Source: JBBRUG01 sp038247995 (GTDB lineage: Bacteria; Chloroflexota; Chloroflexia; Chloroflexales; Chloroflexaceae). From it: a DNA stretch of 22,894 nucleotides. The notes under the pieces are model-generated. The model did no database searches. It had not been told where the DNA came from and was given only the letters and a program-made list of their open reading frames with translations. The translations under genes and the position numbers were made by a program. The stretch is taken from NCBI GenBank assembly GCA_038247995.1, contig JBBRUG010000052.1:1-22894 (forward strand), given 5' to 3'. Below are positions 14,620 through 21,771 of this stretch, piece by piece. Each line of letters starts with the position of its first letter. Positions within the stretch are counted from its first letter, which is position 1.

Positions 14620-15612
14620 TTAGGTGTCCTCCCTCGCCGTAGAGATGCGTGGAGCCGTTATCTGGGGCTCCAGACCAGAGTCAAATGCCGGCGCCAGCAA
14701 TGGTCGTCGGACATACTGCACGGTACTCTTCACCAACAGCGCTTGCTCGCCGATTGGCTGAAAGCCTAACCCCTGCGCTGAGGCGATCAGTTCGCCTTGG
14801 TACTCACGCAGAATAAGGTAGACCGGGCGACTATCGGTGATCTGCGCCAGCCCAAACCGGAGCACATCGACAACTTGTTCGCGCGCATCGGGCCGCACGA
14901 GTAAGGCCAGCACATTGCCGGTGCTCCCGCCAACCAGGCGCAGGTAGGCCGTCAGATCGTCATCGGGGCCAAGCACCCAGGCCAGATGGCGCCGGCTGGC
15001 ATAAGGTTGATTGAGCGGCAAAGCCCAATGGCGTGCATTACGAACCTCGGCATGTTGCACCACGTGCGGCGTTACTGCGCCATAGAGCTTATGAATTGCC
15101 CAATGGTCGCGCCGCGCCTGGATCCGCATCGGCGCCAGAGTTGTGCCTTGATCCCAATCGGGGCCGGAGAGGTGCAGCAGGGTAGTATGGGCATAGGCTT
15201 GGAAGCCGAGTTGCCGGAAGATCTCGCGCACCTCGTTCGAGGAACTTGGCACAGCGCTATAGAGGCGTTGCACATGACTCTGACCGGCGTGGGTACAGAG
15301 ACGCTCAAGGAGGCGGAACCAGAGGTCGTGGTCGCTGGGGAGTTTCGGCGTGCGCGCGCCTTGCGACGCCAGGTAGATGATGTCTTGTTCCGGTCGTCCG
15401 TGGCGGCCCTGGGCCTGCACTACGGCACTAACGCCACGCTCCTGGTACATCAGTGTGGTTCGTTCGCGGCGATTTCCGGCCAACAGGCAACGCAACCCAA
15501 ACCAGACCGGGCGATGTGGCTGAGCCAACAGACTCTCGGTGTAGAAGAGCAGTTGATTACGGGGTTTTCGGCGCAGCGACCAGAGGTCGCCGGGAGCGAC
15601 TGAACGGATCAT
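14620..15612 (-). CDS. GNAT-fold acetyltransferase-like protein, probably tandem domains
   Basis: This 330-residue protein has two regions that look like GNAT folds: about 1-150 (ending EVREIFRQLGFQAYAHTTLLHL) and about 155-305 (HLAWVLGPDD, LTAYLRLVGG, LALLVRPDAREQVVDVL, then ELIASAQGLGFQPIGEQALLV). The repeated 'xxLGFxxxxxxxLL' end is typical of GNAT domains. The canonical acetyl-CoA RxxGxG/A loop is not obvious, so enzymatic activity is uncertain. The ATG at 15612 has no clear Shine-Dalgarno. The gene ends 4 bases before the R3H ATPase start, implying one transcript and possibly a shared function. Confidence 0.65.
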   Translation of the reverse strand: MIRSVAPGDLWSLRRKPRNQLLFYTESLLAQPHRPVWFGLRCLLAGNRRERTTLMYQERGVSAVVQAQGRHGRPEQDIIYLASQGARTPKLPSDHDLWFRLLERLCTHAGQSHVQRLYSAVPSSSNEVREIFRQLGFQAYAHTTLLHLSGPDWDQGTTLAPMRIQARRDHWAIHKLYGAVTPHVVQHAEVRNARHWALPLNQPYASRRHLAWVLGPDDDLTAYLRLVGGSTGNVLALLVRPDAREQVVDVLRFGLAQITDSRPVYLILREYQGELIASAQGLGFQPIGEQALLVKSTVQYVRRPLLAPAFDSGLEPQITAPRISTAREDT

Positions 15613-15675
15613 AATGCTGCGTACTGCATGCCGTGCGCGGTTCTGAGCGGCAGCAGCCCCTTGCGGGTAAAATAT

Positions 15676-15687
15676 GGGCTTGCGCCC
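15676..15687 (-). terminator. Small GNRA hairpin after pdxT
   Basis: On the minus strand, GGGC-GCAA-GCCC is followed by ATATTTTACC, 22 bases past the pdxT stop. The stem is only 4 bp, although an alternative pairing of GCGGG with a later CCCGC is possible. It is a modest terminator candidate separating pdxT from the GNAT gene. Confidence 0.35.
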
Positions 15688-15708
15688 GCCAATGTCCGCA
15701 ATCGGTTG

Positions 15709-16284
15709 TTATAACTCCAGAAAATAGCGTTGAACCCGATCATCGTCGGTTAGTTCCGGATGAAACGTTGTTGCCAGCAGGCGACCCTGACGTGCAGCTA
15801 CGATCCCGCCGTTCGGCAACCACCCCAGTACCGTTACATCGCGCCCGACCCGTTCGATTTGTGGAGCGCGAATAAACACGCCCGGCACCGGCGGCGCACC
15901 GATTTCGGCCAAATCAAGCGGCGTTTCAAAGCTGTCGAGTTGGCTGCCAAAGGCATTCCGCCGTACCACAATGTCCATGACCCCCAAGCCCGGTTGACCG
16001 CCTTGCTTCTGACCAAGCACTTCGCGTGCCAGCAGGATCGCGCCGGCGCACGTACCCCAGATCGCCAGGCTTCCGGCGAGCGCTCGCTCGCGGATCGGCG
16101 CATTCAGGTCGTAAATGTTAAGTAAGCGGCCAATCGCCGTACTTTCGCCGCCTGGAATGATCAGACGATCAACCGTGGCTAAATGTTTCGGCAGGCGCAC
16201 TTCAACCGGGGTTACACCCATGCGGTGTAACACCTCGCCATGTTCTCTGAAATCGCCTTGCAGGGCCAGAATACCAACTGTCAT
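15709..16284 (-). CDS. pdxT: Pyridoxal 5'-phosphate synthase glutaminase subunit PdxT
   Basis: This 191-residue class I glutamine amidotransferase supplies ammonia to PdxS for de novo PLP synthesis. MTVGILALQGDFREH opens the protein. The oxyanion-region PGGEST is at 44-49, the nucleophile Cys79 lies in GTCAGA, and the His175/Glu177 dyad lies in HPEL. The full catalytic triad and normal length indicate an active enzyme. The ATG at 16284 lacks a Shine-Dalgarno site; the 64-base gap from pdxS contains a repeat-rich inverted structure (16293-16335) instead. Translation may rely on the upstream gene or on unfolding of that structure. Confidence 0.95.
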   Translation of the reverse strand: MTVGILALQGDFREHGEVLHRMGVTPVEVRLPKHLATVDRLIIPGGESTAIGRLLNIYDLNAPIRERALAGSLAIWGTCAGAILLAREVLGQKQGGQPGLGVMDIVVRRNAFGSQLDSFETPLDLAEIGAPPVPGVFIRAPQIERVGRDVTVLGWLPNGGIVAARQGRLLATTFHPELTDDDRVQRYFLEL

Positions 16285-16292
16285 AAACTTGG

Positions 16293-16340
16293 GGCAGCAG
16301 CCAGTCGGTTGCTTCGCATCCGGCTGCCTGCTGCCTGCCT
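16293..16340 (-). repeat. GCAGGCAG repeats and inverted repeat before pdxT
   Basis: The pdxS-pdxT spacer contains repeated GGCAGGCAGCAG-type words. An 8-bp inverted repeat, GGCAGCAG/CTGCTGCC (16293-16300 with 16328-16335), ends only about 9 bases before the pdxT start codon. No ribosome binding site is visible in the usual window. Confidence 0.6.
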
Positions 16341-16348
16341 CCTGCAGA

Positions 16349-17230
16349 TTACCAGCCGCGTTTTGCCATCAACTGATCAGCCGGAATCTGGTCAATGTTA
16401 ATGCCGACCATCGCTTCACCAAGCCCGCGGCTTACTTCCGCAATGACTTCCGGATCATTGTAGTGGGTTGTCGCCTGAACGATCGCCCGCCCACGCTTCA
16501 CCGGGTCGCCGCTCTTGAAGATACCCGAGCCGACAAAAACGCCATCGACGCCGAGCTGCATCATCAGCGCGGCATCGGCGGGGGTAGCGATCCCGCCGGC
16601 GGCGAAGTTGACCACCGGCAGCCGGCCATCGGCGGCGACCTGCTTCACTAGGTCGTACGGGGCCTGGATGTTCTTCGCATAACCGAACAATTCATCTTCA
16701 TCAAGCGTCTTCAGGCGACGGATCTCGCCGTACACGGTACGGGCGTGGCGTACCGCTTCGACCACATTGCCGGTGCCGGCTTCGCCCTTGGTGCGCAGCA
16801 TGGCCGCCCCTTCAGCGACGCGGCGCAGCGCCTCGCCCAGGTTGCGGCAACCGCAGACAAACGGAACCTGATATTTGTGCTTGTTAATGTGGAACTCTTC
16901 ATCGGCCGGCGTCAGCACTTCGCTCTCATCAATATAATCGACGCCGAGCGCTTCGAGGATCTGCGCCTCAACAAAATGGCCGATGCGCGCCTTGGCCATC
17001 ACCGGGATCGTGACTGCCGCTTTGATCTGCATAATCAGTTCAGGGTCGCTCATGCGCGCCACGCCGCCTTGGGCGCGGATATCGGCGGGAACCCGCTCCA
17101 ACGCCATGACCGCCACGGCGCCGGCTTCCTCGGCGATCCGCGCCTGCTCAGGGGTAACAACGTCCATAATCACGCCGCCCTTGAGCATCTGGGCCAGGCC
17201 TACCTTCGTCGTCCAGGTAGACTTCTCCAT
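16349..17230 (-). CDS. pdxS: Pyridoxal 5'-phosphate synthase lyase subunit PdxS
   Basis: This 293-residue TIM-barrel enzyme makes PLP from ribose 5-phosphate, glyceraldehyde 3-phosphate and ammonia in a complex with PdxT. Diagnostic segments are GLAQMLKGGVIMDVV, VMALERVPADIR, the catalytic-lysine region VMAKARIGHFVEAQ, VDYIDESEVLTPADEE, GEAGTGNVVEAVRH, and the phosphate-binding FAAGGIATPADAALMMQLG and VFVGSGIFKS. The length is typical. The ATG at 17230 (MEKSTW) was chosen because GAGGTG is 5 bases upstream; an in-frame longer start at 17254 has no support. It heads the pdxS-pdxT pair and faces the plus-strand gene at 17416 across a divergent promoter region. Confidence 0.96.
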   Translation of the reverse strand: MEKSTWTTKVGLAQMLKGGVIMDVVTPEQARIAEEAGAVAVMALERVPADIRAQGGVARMSDPELIMQIKAAVTIPVMAKARIGHFVEAQILEALGVDYIDESEVLTPADEEFHINKHKYQVPFVCGCRNLGEALRRVAEGAAMLRTKGEAGTGNVVEAVRHARTVYGEIRRLKTLDEDELFGYAKNIQAPYDLVKQVAADGRLPVVNFAAGGIATPADAALMMQLGVDGVFVGSGIFKSGDPVKRGRAIVQATTHYNDPEVIAEVSRGLGEAMVGINIDQIPADQLMAKRGW

Positions 17231-17281
17231 ACCACACCTCGCTTGTATAGGCATGCAGCTGCAATATTTGCTGTATAACTC

Positions 17282-17311
17282 ATTCTACCATAGGGCCGTG
17301 TTGGGCGGCAA
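17282..17311 (-). promoter_or_regulatory. Possible pdxST promoter
   Basis: On the minus strand TTGCCG (17311-17306) and TAGAAT (17287-17282) are 18 bases apart. A second -10-like TTATAC/TATACA lies slightly downstream. The leader would be about 45 bases. Confidence 0.4.
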
Positions 17312-17374
17312 TGCGGCCAATGTGGCGGGTTGCGACAGAGACAATTTGGGAACTCAGCACGCATCAATTAATGG

Positions 17375-17380
17375 TATACT
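17375..17380 (+). promoter_or_regulatory. Extended -10 promoter for the 17416 gene
   Basis: TGGTATACT, a TGn-extended -10 (box TATACT), lies 36 bases before the ATG at 17416. No good -35 is seen at 16-18 bases, which fits an extended -10 promoter. Confidence 0.5.
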
Positions 17381-17415
17381 ATGCGCTGATATGCGAACAA
17401 GCCCGAGGAGGCACT

Positions 17416-18033
17416 ATGCATGATGATATTGCCGAGCTGGACCTGGTGGTTGGCTCGATGATTACGGTGCGCCCTGACGAAGATCGCGCCGCTTACGATG
17501 AAGAGTACGAATCGGTTTCGGCCGTTCAAGATCAGTTGCGCGAAGAGGGCATTGAGGTTGACCTCCTTGCGCAGCCCGGTACGGAGATCTGGGAAGGTAG
17601 CATCGCGACGATGGGCGCGCTCTACCAATTGAGTCGGCTTGCTGCCCACATCGAACGCGGCGATGATCTCGTCTCTGTAATCGAGGACGGTCCGGTGCTC
17701 TATGAGGATCTGGACACAACGGTTACCGACGTGTGGGACAACTTGACCAAATCGCGTTTCAGCCATTTGATTAATCTGCAAGGCATCAACAGCTATTTCC
17801 TGCCCGTTACGTTTGAGCAGCCGGCCTGGTTGCCTTTTGAAGACGACGAGGGCGAAGAAGATAGCGCCTACTTTGGCTCGGCGGTGCGTTTGCAGGCTGA
17901 ACTCGCCGAACTTGCCCCACTGCTGATCCAGGCTGGCGTCTCGCACAAGGCCGATGCATATCGTTGCCTTGAGACGCTCCGCCAGGCCGCCGACCAGAGC
18001 GTCAACACCGGCTTGCCAATCATCGTCTGGTAA
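17416..18033 (+). CDS. Acidic protein of unknown function
   Basis: This 205-residue, strongly acidic soluble protein has no signal peptide or membrane helix. I do not recognise the family. It opens MHDDIAELDLVVGSMITVR, has an all-helical-looking middle (ALYQLSRLAAHIERGDDLVSVIED), then YFLPVTFEQPAWLPFEDDEGEED and a C-terminal helical part ending TGLPIIVW. The ATG at 17416 has GAGGAGG 5 bases upstream, and an extended -10 box lies before it, so it is very likely expressed. The frame is open further upstream but without a start signal. The last four codons and the stop are duplicated in tandem just after the gene (18034-18048). It precedes miaB by 70 bases. Confidence 0.85.
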   Translation: MHDDIAELDLVVGSMITVRPDEDRAAYDEEYESVSAVQDQLREEGIEVDLLAQPGTEIWEGSIATMGALYQLSRLAAHIERGDDLVSVIEDGPVLYEDLDTTVTDVWDNLTKSRFSHLINLQGINSYFLPVTFEQPAWLPFEDDEGEEDSAYFGSAVRLQAELAELAPLLIQAGVSHKADAYRCLETLRQAADQSVNTGLPIIVW

Positions 18034-18048
18034 ATCATCGTCTGGTAA
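18019..18048 (+). repeat. Exact 15-bp tandem duplication spanning a stop codon
   Basis: ATCATCGTCTGGTAA occurs twice back to back (18019-18033 and 18034-18048). The first copy encodes the last four residues and stop of the acidic protein; the second is untranslated. Confidence 0.95.
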
Positions 18049-18064
18049 ATCGCGTAACGTAAGG

Positions 18065-18080
18065 GCGGGTCGCGACCCGC
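18065..18080. other. Perfect 16-bp palindrome upstream of miaB
   Basis: GCGGGTCGCGACCCGC is fully self-complementary (6-bp stem with a CGCG loop if folded). It lies between the acidic-protein gene and miaB, 23 bases before the miaB start. It could be an operator, an mRNA hairpin or a weak terminator without a T tract. Confidence 0.5.
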
Positions 18081-18103
18081 TCCAACCTTATCTACTCCAT
18101 TCC

Positions 18104-19462
18104 ATGCAAGATCTTCAGTTTTTCGACAAAACCATCCTTCAGCCTCGTCCCGACCGCGACGCCGCACCCCGCGAGCGTCGCTACTATGTCTGGACGGTTG
18201 GCTGCCAGATGAATATCTCCGACTCGGAGCGTCTTGAAGCCGCCCTGCAAAGTGTCGGTTACAGCCCGGCCCAACGCCCCGACGATGCGAGCTTTATCGT
18301 GCTCAACTCGTGCTCGGTGCGCGCCAGCGCTGAAGAGCGTATGCTGGGCAAACTTGGCGAACTCGTGCGGGTCAAGCGCGCCCAACCCGATACGCGGGTT
18401 GTGCTTTGGGGTTGTATGGTTGGCCCCGACAACCGCTCGATCTTTGAGCGCCAATTGCCGATGGTGGATCATTTTATCGCCCCCTCAGCGGTTGATCAGG
18501 TTGTTGCGCTGGCGCCCAATCCGATCTACACCCTCGACGAGCCGGCGTTGCCGGTGGCCAATTGGGAGCGCCCGCCGGTCTCCGTGCATGTGCCGATCCA
18601 GTATGGCTGCAATATGACCTGCGCCTACTGTGTGATCCCGCTGCGCCGTGGCCGTGAGCGTTCGCGCCCGCTCGAAGAGCTTGTCGAAGAGGTGCGCCGA
18701 ATTGTTGCGCGGGGCGCGAAAGAGATCACGCTGCTTGGCCAGATCGTTGACTCGTGGGGCCATGATTTGCCCGATCGGCCCCAACTTGCCGACCTGCTCG
18801 AAGCGGTGCATGCTGTGCCGGGGCTGGTGCGTTTACGTTTCCTTACCTCGCATCCGGCCTGGATGACTGATCGACTGATCAGCAGCGTGGCCAGTTTGCC
18901 GCGCTGCATGCCCGAGATCAACTTGCCGGTGCAGTCTGGCTCGGATCGCGTGCTCAAGCTGATGCGGCGGGGTTACAATGTGGCCCGCTACACCGCGCTG
19001 GTTGAAAAGATCCGCACGGCAATGCCGCATGTGTCGCTCAGCACCGACATTATTGTTGGGCATCCGGGCGAAACTGAGGCCGACTTTGCCCAGACGCTGG
19101 CGCTCTGCGAGGCGGTTCAGTTCGACAAAGTACATATCGCTGCTTTCTCGGCTCGTCCCGGCACGCTTGCCGCCGAGCAAGAGCAAGATCCCGCGCTTGC
19201 CGTGCCTGAAGCCGAGAAAGAGGCGCGGCGGCGAGCACTTGAACGGCTCCAAGAGGGGATCGCCACCCAACGCATGGCGCGCTTCCTGGGCCAGACGCTT
19301 GACGTGCTGGTTGAGGGCGAGAGTAAAGGGAAGTGGCGGGGCCGCACCCCTGGCAATCGGTTGGTCTTCTTCACCCATCCCGATGATCTGACCGGCCAAC
19401 TCGTGCCCGTTACCATTACGCAGACAAGCCCGTGGGCGCTGCAAGGCAAGCGGTCAGCGTAA
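18104..19462 (+). CDS. miaB: tRNA-2-methylthio-N6-(dimethylallyl)adenosine synthase MiaB
   Basis: This 452-residue radical SAM methylthiotransferase adds a methylthio group at position 2 of i6A37 in tRNA. The N-terminal UPF0004 domain carries the first cluster's cysteines: C34 (VGCQMNISDSE), C70 (NSCSVR) and C104 (WGCM). The radical SAM cluster is C169-x3-C173-x2-C176 (GCNMTCAYCVIP), followed by RGRERSR. Later segments are TSHPAWMTD, LPVQSGSD and DIIVGHPGE, with a C-terminal TRAM-like domain (about 380-445). GCQMN favours MiaB over MtaB or RimO. The start is the ATG at 18104, 26 residues before the first conserved strand; no Shine-Dalgarno is visible there. Adenylation partner miaA is not in the window. 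Confidence 0.92.
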   Translation: MQDLQFFDKTILQPRPDRDAAPRERRYYVWTVGCQMNISDSERLEAALQSVGYSPAQRPDDASFIVLNSCSVRASAEERMLGKLGELVRVKRAQPDTRVVLWGCMVGPDNRSIFERQLPMVDHFIAPSAVDQVVALAPNPIYTLDEPALPVANWERPPVSVHVPIQYGCNMTCAYCVIPLRRGRERSRPLEELVEEVRRIVARGAKEITLLGQIVDSWGHDLPDRPQLADLLEAVHAVPGLVRLRFLTSHPAWMTDRLISSVASLPRCMPEINLPVQSGSDRVLKLMRRGYNVARYTALVEKIRTAMPHVSLSTDIIVGHPGETEADFAQTLALCEAVQFDKVHIAAFSARPGTLAAEQEQDPALAVPEAEKEARRRALERLQEGIATQRMARFLGQTLDVLVEGESKGKWRGRTPGNRLVFFTHPDDLTGQLVPVTITQTSPWALQGKRSA

Positions 19463-19540
19463 GCGACGCCCCACCGAGTCGTCTGTACGATGCAATAGAA
19501 GCATGCATAAAGCTTGATTAAAGGAACAGGAGCGCTCACC

Positions 19541-20383
19541 TTGTCGAAACAAGATGAAAAGATGCGTATTCGCCGGCGCCTGCAAGAGCGGGCGATCGAA
19601 ATGACGGCGATGAACAATTGGAACGAAGCGATTGAGGTCAATCGTCAGTTGCTCCAGCTTGGCGAAGATCCCGAAACCTATAATCGCATCGGCAAGGCCT
19701 ACATGGATCTCGGCCAGTATACCGAGAGCGCCGAGGCGTATCAGAAGACGCTCAAACTCAATCCGATGAATGCGATTGCGCGAAAGAATATCGCGCGGCT
19801 CGAAGCGCTACTCGCCCGCGGCATCGATCACGCCGAGGCCAGCCGTGCACCGCGTCAGCAGGTTGATCTGCGGCTCTTCATTACCGAAACCGGGCGTACG
19901 GCGATTACGACCCTGATCGATGTGCCGCGTAGCCCTGCTGTTGATGCGCTCGTCACCGGCGAGAAGATGAATTTCCGCGTCGATGGGCGGAATGTGTATG
20001 TGATCGACGCCGACGGTAATGTGATCGGGCGGCTGGAGCCCAAACTTGGCCAGCGCCTCTCCGAACTGATCACCGGCGGTAATCGCTATGTCGCCGCTAT
20101 TGCGCAGTCCGACCCGCGGCAGGTGCGTCTGCTGATCCGTGAGACCTATCAGGCACCGAGTCAGCGTGGGCGGATCTCCTTCCCCGGCAAGCTGGGCGAG
20201 AGTGCGGCCTACGTCTCAAATCTGCGCTACGAAGAATACGAAGATATTCTCGACGACGACGATAGCTCCGACGAGCCGGAGGTGCTTGAGGAGGAATATA
20301 TTGGCGGCGACGAGGAAGAAGAACTTGGCCTCGAAGAGATCGACCAGGACATGGGCGACGACGACGAGAACCTCGAAGAGTAA
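19541..20383 (+). CDS. TPR protein with acidic C-terminal tail
   Basis: A 280-residue soluble protein is read from TTG 19541, chosen because GGAG lies 8 bases upstream; other in-frame starts lack a site. The N-terminal region (about 20-85) holds roughly two tetratricopeptide repeats (NNWNEAIEVNRQLLQLG and YNRIGKAYMDLGQYTESAEAYQKTLKLNP). A beta-rich middle domain of unknown type follows (about 100-210: FRVDGRNVYVIDADGNVIGRLEP). The last 50 residues are almost all Asp/Glu. TPRs suggest protein binding, and the tail suggests a basic partner such as a nucleic-acid-binding protein (inference). It follows miaB by 78 bases and ends at a strong hairpin. Confidence 0.85.
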   Translation: MSKQDEKMRIRRRLQERAIEMTAMNNWNEAIEVNRQLLQLGEDPETYNRIGKAYMDLGQYTESAEAYQKTLKLNPMNAIARKNIARLEALLARGIDHAEASRAPRQQVDLRLFITETGRTAITTLIDVPRSPAVDALVTGEKMNFRVDGRNVYVIDADGNVIGRLEPKLGQRLSELITGGNRYVAAIAQSDPRQVRLLIRETYQAPSQRGRISFPGKLGESAAYVSNLRYEEYEDILDDDDSSDEPEVLEEEYIGGDEEEELGLEEIDQDMGDDDENLEE

Positions 20384-20406
20384 GCTGCAATTATAAGCCA
20401 TATCAG

Positions 20407-20447
20407 AGGCCGCAGAGGGATCAAAGTGCTCATCCCTACTGCGGCCT
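20407..20447 (+). terminator. Terminator-like hairpin after the TPR gene
   Basis: A long stem pairs AGGCCGCAG (20407-20415) with CTGCGGCCT (20439-20447) and AGGGAT (20416-20421) with ATCCCT (20432-20437), with a single bulged A and a 10-base loop. TATGTTGTTT follows, moderately T-rich. It probably terminates transcripts from the miaB/TPR side. Confidence 0.7.
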
Positions 20448-20515
20448 TATGTTGTTTCGGGCCTGGGTGACCGGCGAGGTTCCAGTTAGGCAAAGGGTGC
20501 GAACGCATTTCCGCC

Positions 20516-20546
20516 GAGCCCGGCCTGCTCGCGGCCTGCTGGGCTC
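20516..20546 (-). repeat. Inverted and direct repeats at the 3' end of the 20546 gene
   Basis: GAGCCC (20516-20521) pairs with GGGCTC (20541-20546), the latter including the stop codon. The interior carries CGGCCTGCT twice (20521-20529 and 20532-20540). It may be a weak hairpin terminator on the minus strand; there is no T tract. Confidence 0.45.
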
Positions 20547-21172
20547 TATGCTGCGTCGACCGAGCGATACCCGCCGCGCCCATGCGGGGTGAATACATCG
20601 GTGAGGTTCGTGATGATCGTGCTGGCGAGTTGCAGTTCGATCCGCAATAAGCTGCGTAACCCCTGCATATCGCGGTCGGGGAGTTGTTCAAACAGATCTG
20701 AAACAGTTGTGCTGACGAGTTGTACATACTCTAGTTGCAGGCGCTGGTCGTGGGCCTGGTACACGCGGCGTACCTCTACGGCAACCGGTTCCATCTCGGC
20801 GGCCTCGGTGGGGTAGAAGCGCTCAAAAGCCGTCTGGACAGCGCGTTGGAACATACGCACTAACTCGGTATCGCTGCGATCACGCTGGCCGAGCACCGTG
20901 GCCGTATATGTCCAGGTCAGATCCAGCGGCTCGGAGGGGAAATCACGCCCTTCCGAGCGCAACTGGTGCACCGGGTTCCAAGTAAAATTTAATTCGAGCC
21001 AGGGCGGCATATTCTCCGCTGTGAGCGGCTCGGCGTGTTCGGGAAATAGTTCGACTTTGCATGTACGATCATGAGTTGCCGGGATGACACTTTCAATAAA
21101 AGCATGTTCGTGAAAGCCAACGGCCAGCCAGGCATCTTCAAGCCCAGTTATAAGATCATCATAGTTCAACAT
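20546..21172 (-). CDS. Protein of unknown function, divergent from groESL
   Basis: This 208-residue soluble protein is not one I recognise. It starts MLNYDDLITGLEDAWLAVGFHEHAFIES, has a beta-rich middle (WLELNFTWNPVHQLRSEG, LDLTWTYTATVLGQ), then long helices (ELVRMFQRAVQTAFERFYP; RLQLEYVQLVSTTVSDLFEQL; LLRIELQLASTIITNLTDVF). The ATG at 21172 has AAGGAG 6 bases upstream, so it is very likely a real gene; longer in-frame starts run into its promoter. A promoter with TTTACG and TACAAT lies directly upstream. The upstream CIRCE element is shared with groES, so heat-shock control is possible but unproven. Confidence 0.82.
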   Translation of the reverse strand: MLNYDDLITGLEDAWLAVGFHEHAFIESVIPATHDRTCKVELFPEHAEPLTAENMPPWLELNFTWNPVHQLRSEGRDFPSEPLDLTWTYTATVLGQRDRSDTELVRMFQRAVQTAFERFYPTEAAEMEPVAVEVRRVYQAHDQRLQLEYVQLVSTTVSDLFEQLPDRDMQGLRSLLRIELQLASTIITNLTDVFTPHGRGGYRSVDAA

Positions 21173-21197
21173 TAGCTGCTCCTTTTCGCGTTCCGCT

Positions 21198-21226
21198 ATT
21201 GTACTCCCAACCCGCATGACCGTAAA
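21198..21226 (-). promoter_or_regulatory. Promoter for the 20546-21172 gene
   Basis: On the minus strand TTTACG (21226-21221) and TACAAT (21203-21198) are 17 bases apart, with the start near 21191 and a leader of about 20 bases. CIRCE-1 begins 12 bases upstream of the -35. Confidence 0.55.
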
Positions 21227-21237
21227 GCGTTGCATTG

Positions 21238-21264
21238 TTGGCACTCAAAACGAAGGAGTGCTAA
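21238..21264 (+). promoter_or_regulatory. CIRCE operator 1 (one mismatch)
   Basis: TTGGCACTC-N9-GAGTGCTAA differs from the CIRCE consensus by one base in the left arm. CIRCE is the operator of the heat-shock repressor HrcA. It lies just upstream of the groESL -35 and between the divergent promoters. Confidence 0.85.
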
Positions 21265-21271
21265 AACAGAC

Positions 21272-21300
21272 TTGACAAACCAAAAGGCTTTGAGTACTAT
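21272..21300 (+). promoter_or_regulatory. groESL promoter
   Basis: A consensus TTGACA (21272-21277) and TACTAT (21295-21300) are 17 bases apart. Transcription should start near 21307, just before CIRCE-2. Confidence 0.85.
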
Positions 21301-21309
21301 GAAGGGCGG

Positions 21310-21336
21310 TTAGCACTCGATGTCTAAGAGTGCTAA
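21310..21336 (+). promoter_or_regulatory. CIRCE operator 2 (perfect)
   Basis: TTAGCACTC-N9-GAGTGCTAA is an exact CIRCE element at about +3 to +30 of the groESL transcript. HrcA bound here would block initiation or early elongation. Confidence 0.97.
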
Positions 21337-21384
21337 CCGTTCATTATGGAATTAGCCATATTTAGTGATGGAAGGATAGCAGCC

Positions 21385-21687
21385 ATGGCGGATTTCCGCA
21401 TTCGGCCGCTCGGAGACCGGGTCGTAGTCAAGCCGGCGGAGCGCGAGGAGAAGACCAAGGGCGGACTGTTCCTACCCGACACCGCGAGCAAGGAACGCCC
21501 CATGGAGGGCACGATCCTGGCCGCCGGTGAGGGTCGTCGCGACGACAATGGGAAGCTGGTACCGATGAGCGTGCAGGCCGGCGACAAGGTGCTCTTCGCG
21601 AAGTACAGCGGTACTGAGTTCAAGATCGACGAGATTGAGTACCTGATCCTCTCCGAGAAGGATATCCTGGGTATCGTTCAGGAGTAG
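21385..21687 (+). CDS. groES: Co-chaperonin GroES
   Basis: This 100-residue GroES has the standard family length. It forms the heptameric lid of the GroEL folding chamber in the cytoplasm. It opens MADFRIRPLGDRVVVKP. The mobile loop EEKTKGGLFLPDTASKER lies at about 18-35. The beta-barrel elements GTILAAGEG, VQAGDKVLFAKYSGTEFKID and YLILSEKDILGIVQE follow. The ATG at 21385 has GAAGGA about 9 bases upstream; a longer in-frame start at 21346 overlaps the leader and is rejected. It is transcribed from the CIRCE-flanked promoter, followed after 134 bases by groEL. Confidence 0.97.
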   Translation: MADFRIRPLGDRVVVKPAEREEKTKGGLFLPDTASKERPMEGTILAAGEGRRDDNGKLVPMSVQAGDKVLFAKYSGTEFKIDEIEYLILSEKDILGIVQE

Positions 21688-21690
21688 TCG

Positions 21691-21771
21691 GGAACCGAAG
21701 AACAAAAGAACAGAAGAACAAAAGAAGCTCTAAGCAAACGCTTTGTTTCCTTGTTCCTTCGTTCCGTTTCC
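21691..21771 (+). repeat. Low-complexity inverted structure between groES and groEL
   Basis: A purine-rich arm (21691-21728) carries an exact 14-base direct repeat, GAAGAACAAAAGAA (21697-21710 and 21713-21726). It faces a pyrimidine-rich arm (21740-21771) that is its imperfect reverse complement. An imperfect hairpin could form in the groESL mRNA. Confidence 0.7.

Noticed and set aside
17311..17415. Earlier start for the acidic protein
   Set aside because: The added residues cover the extended -10 promoter and the GAGGAGG site, which point to the ATG at 17416.
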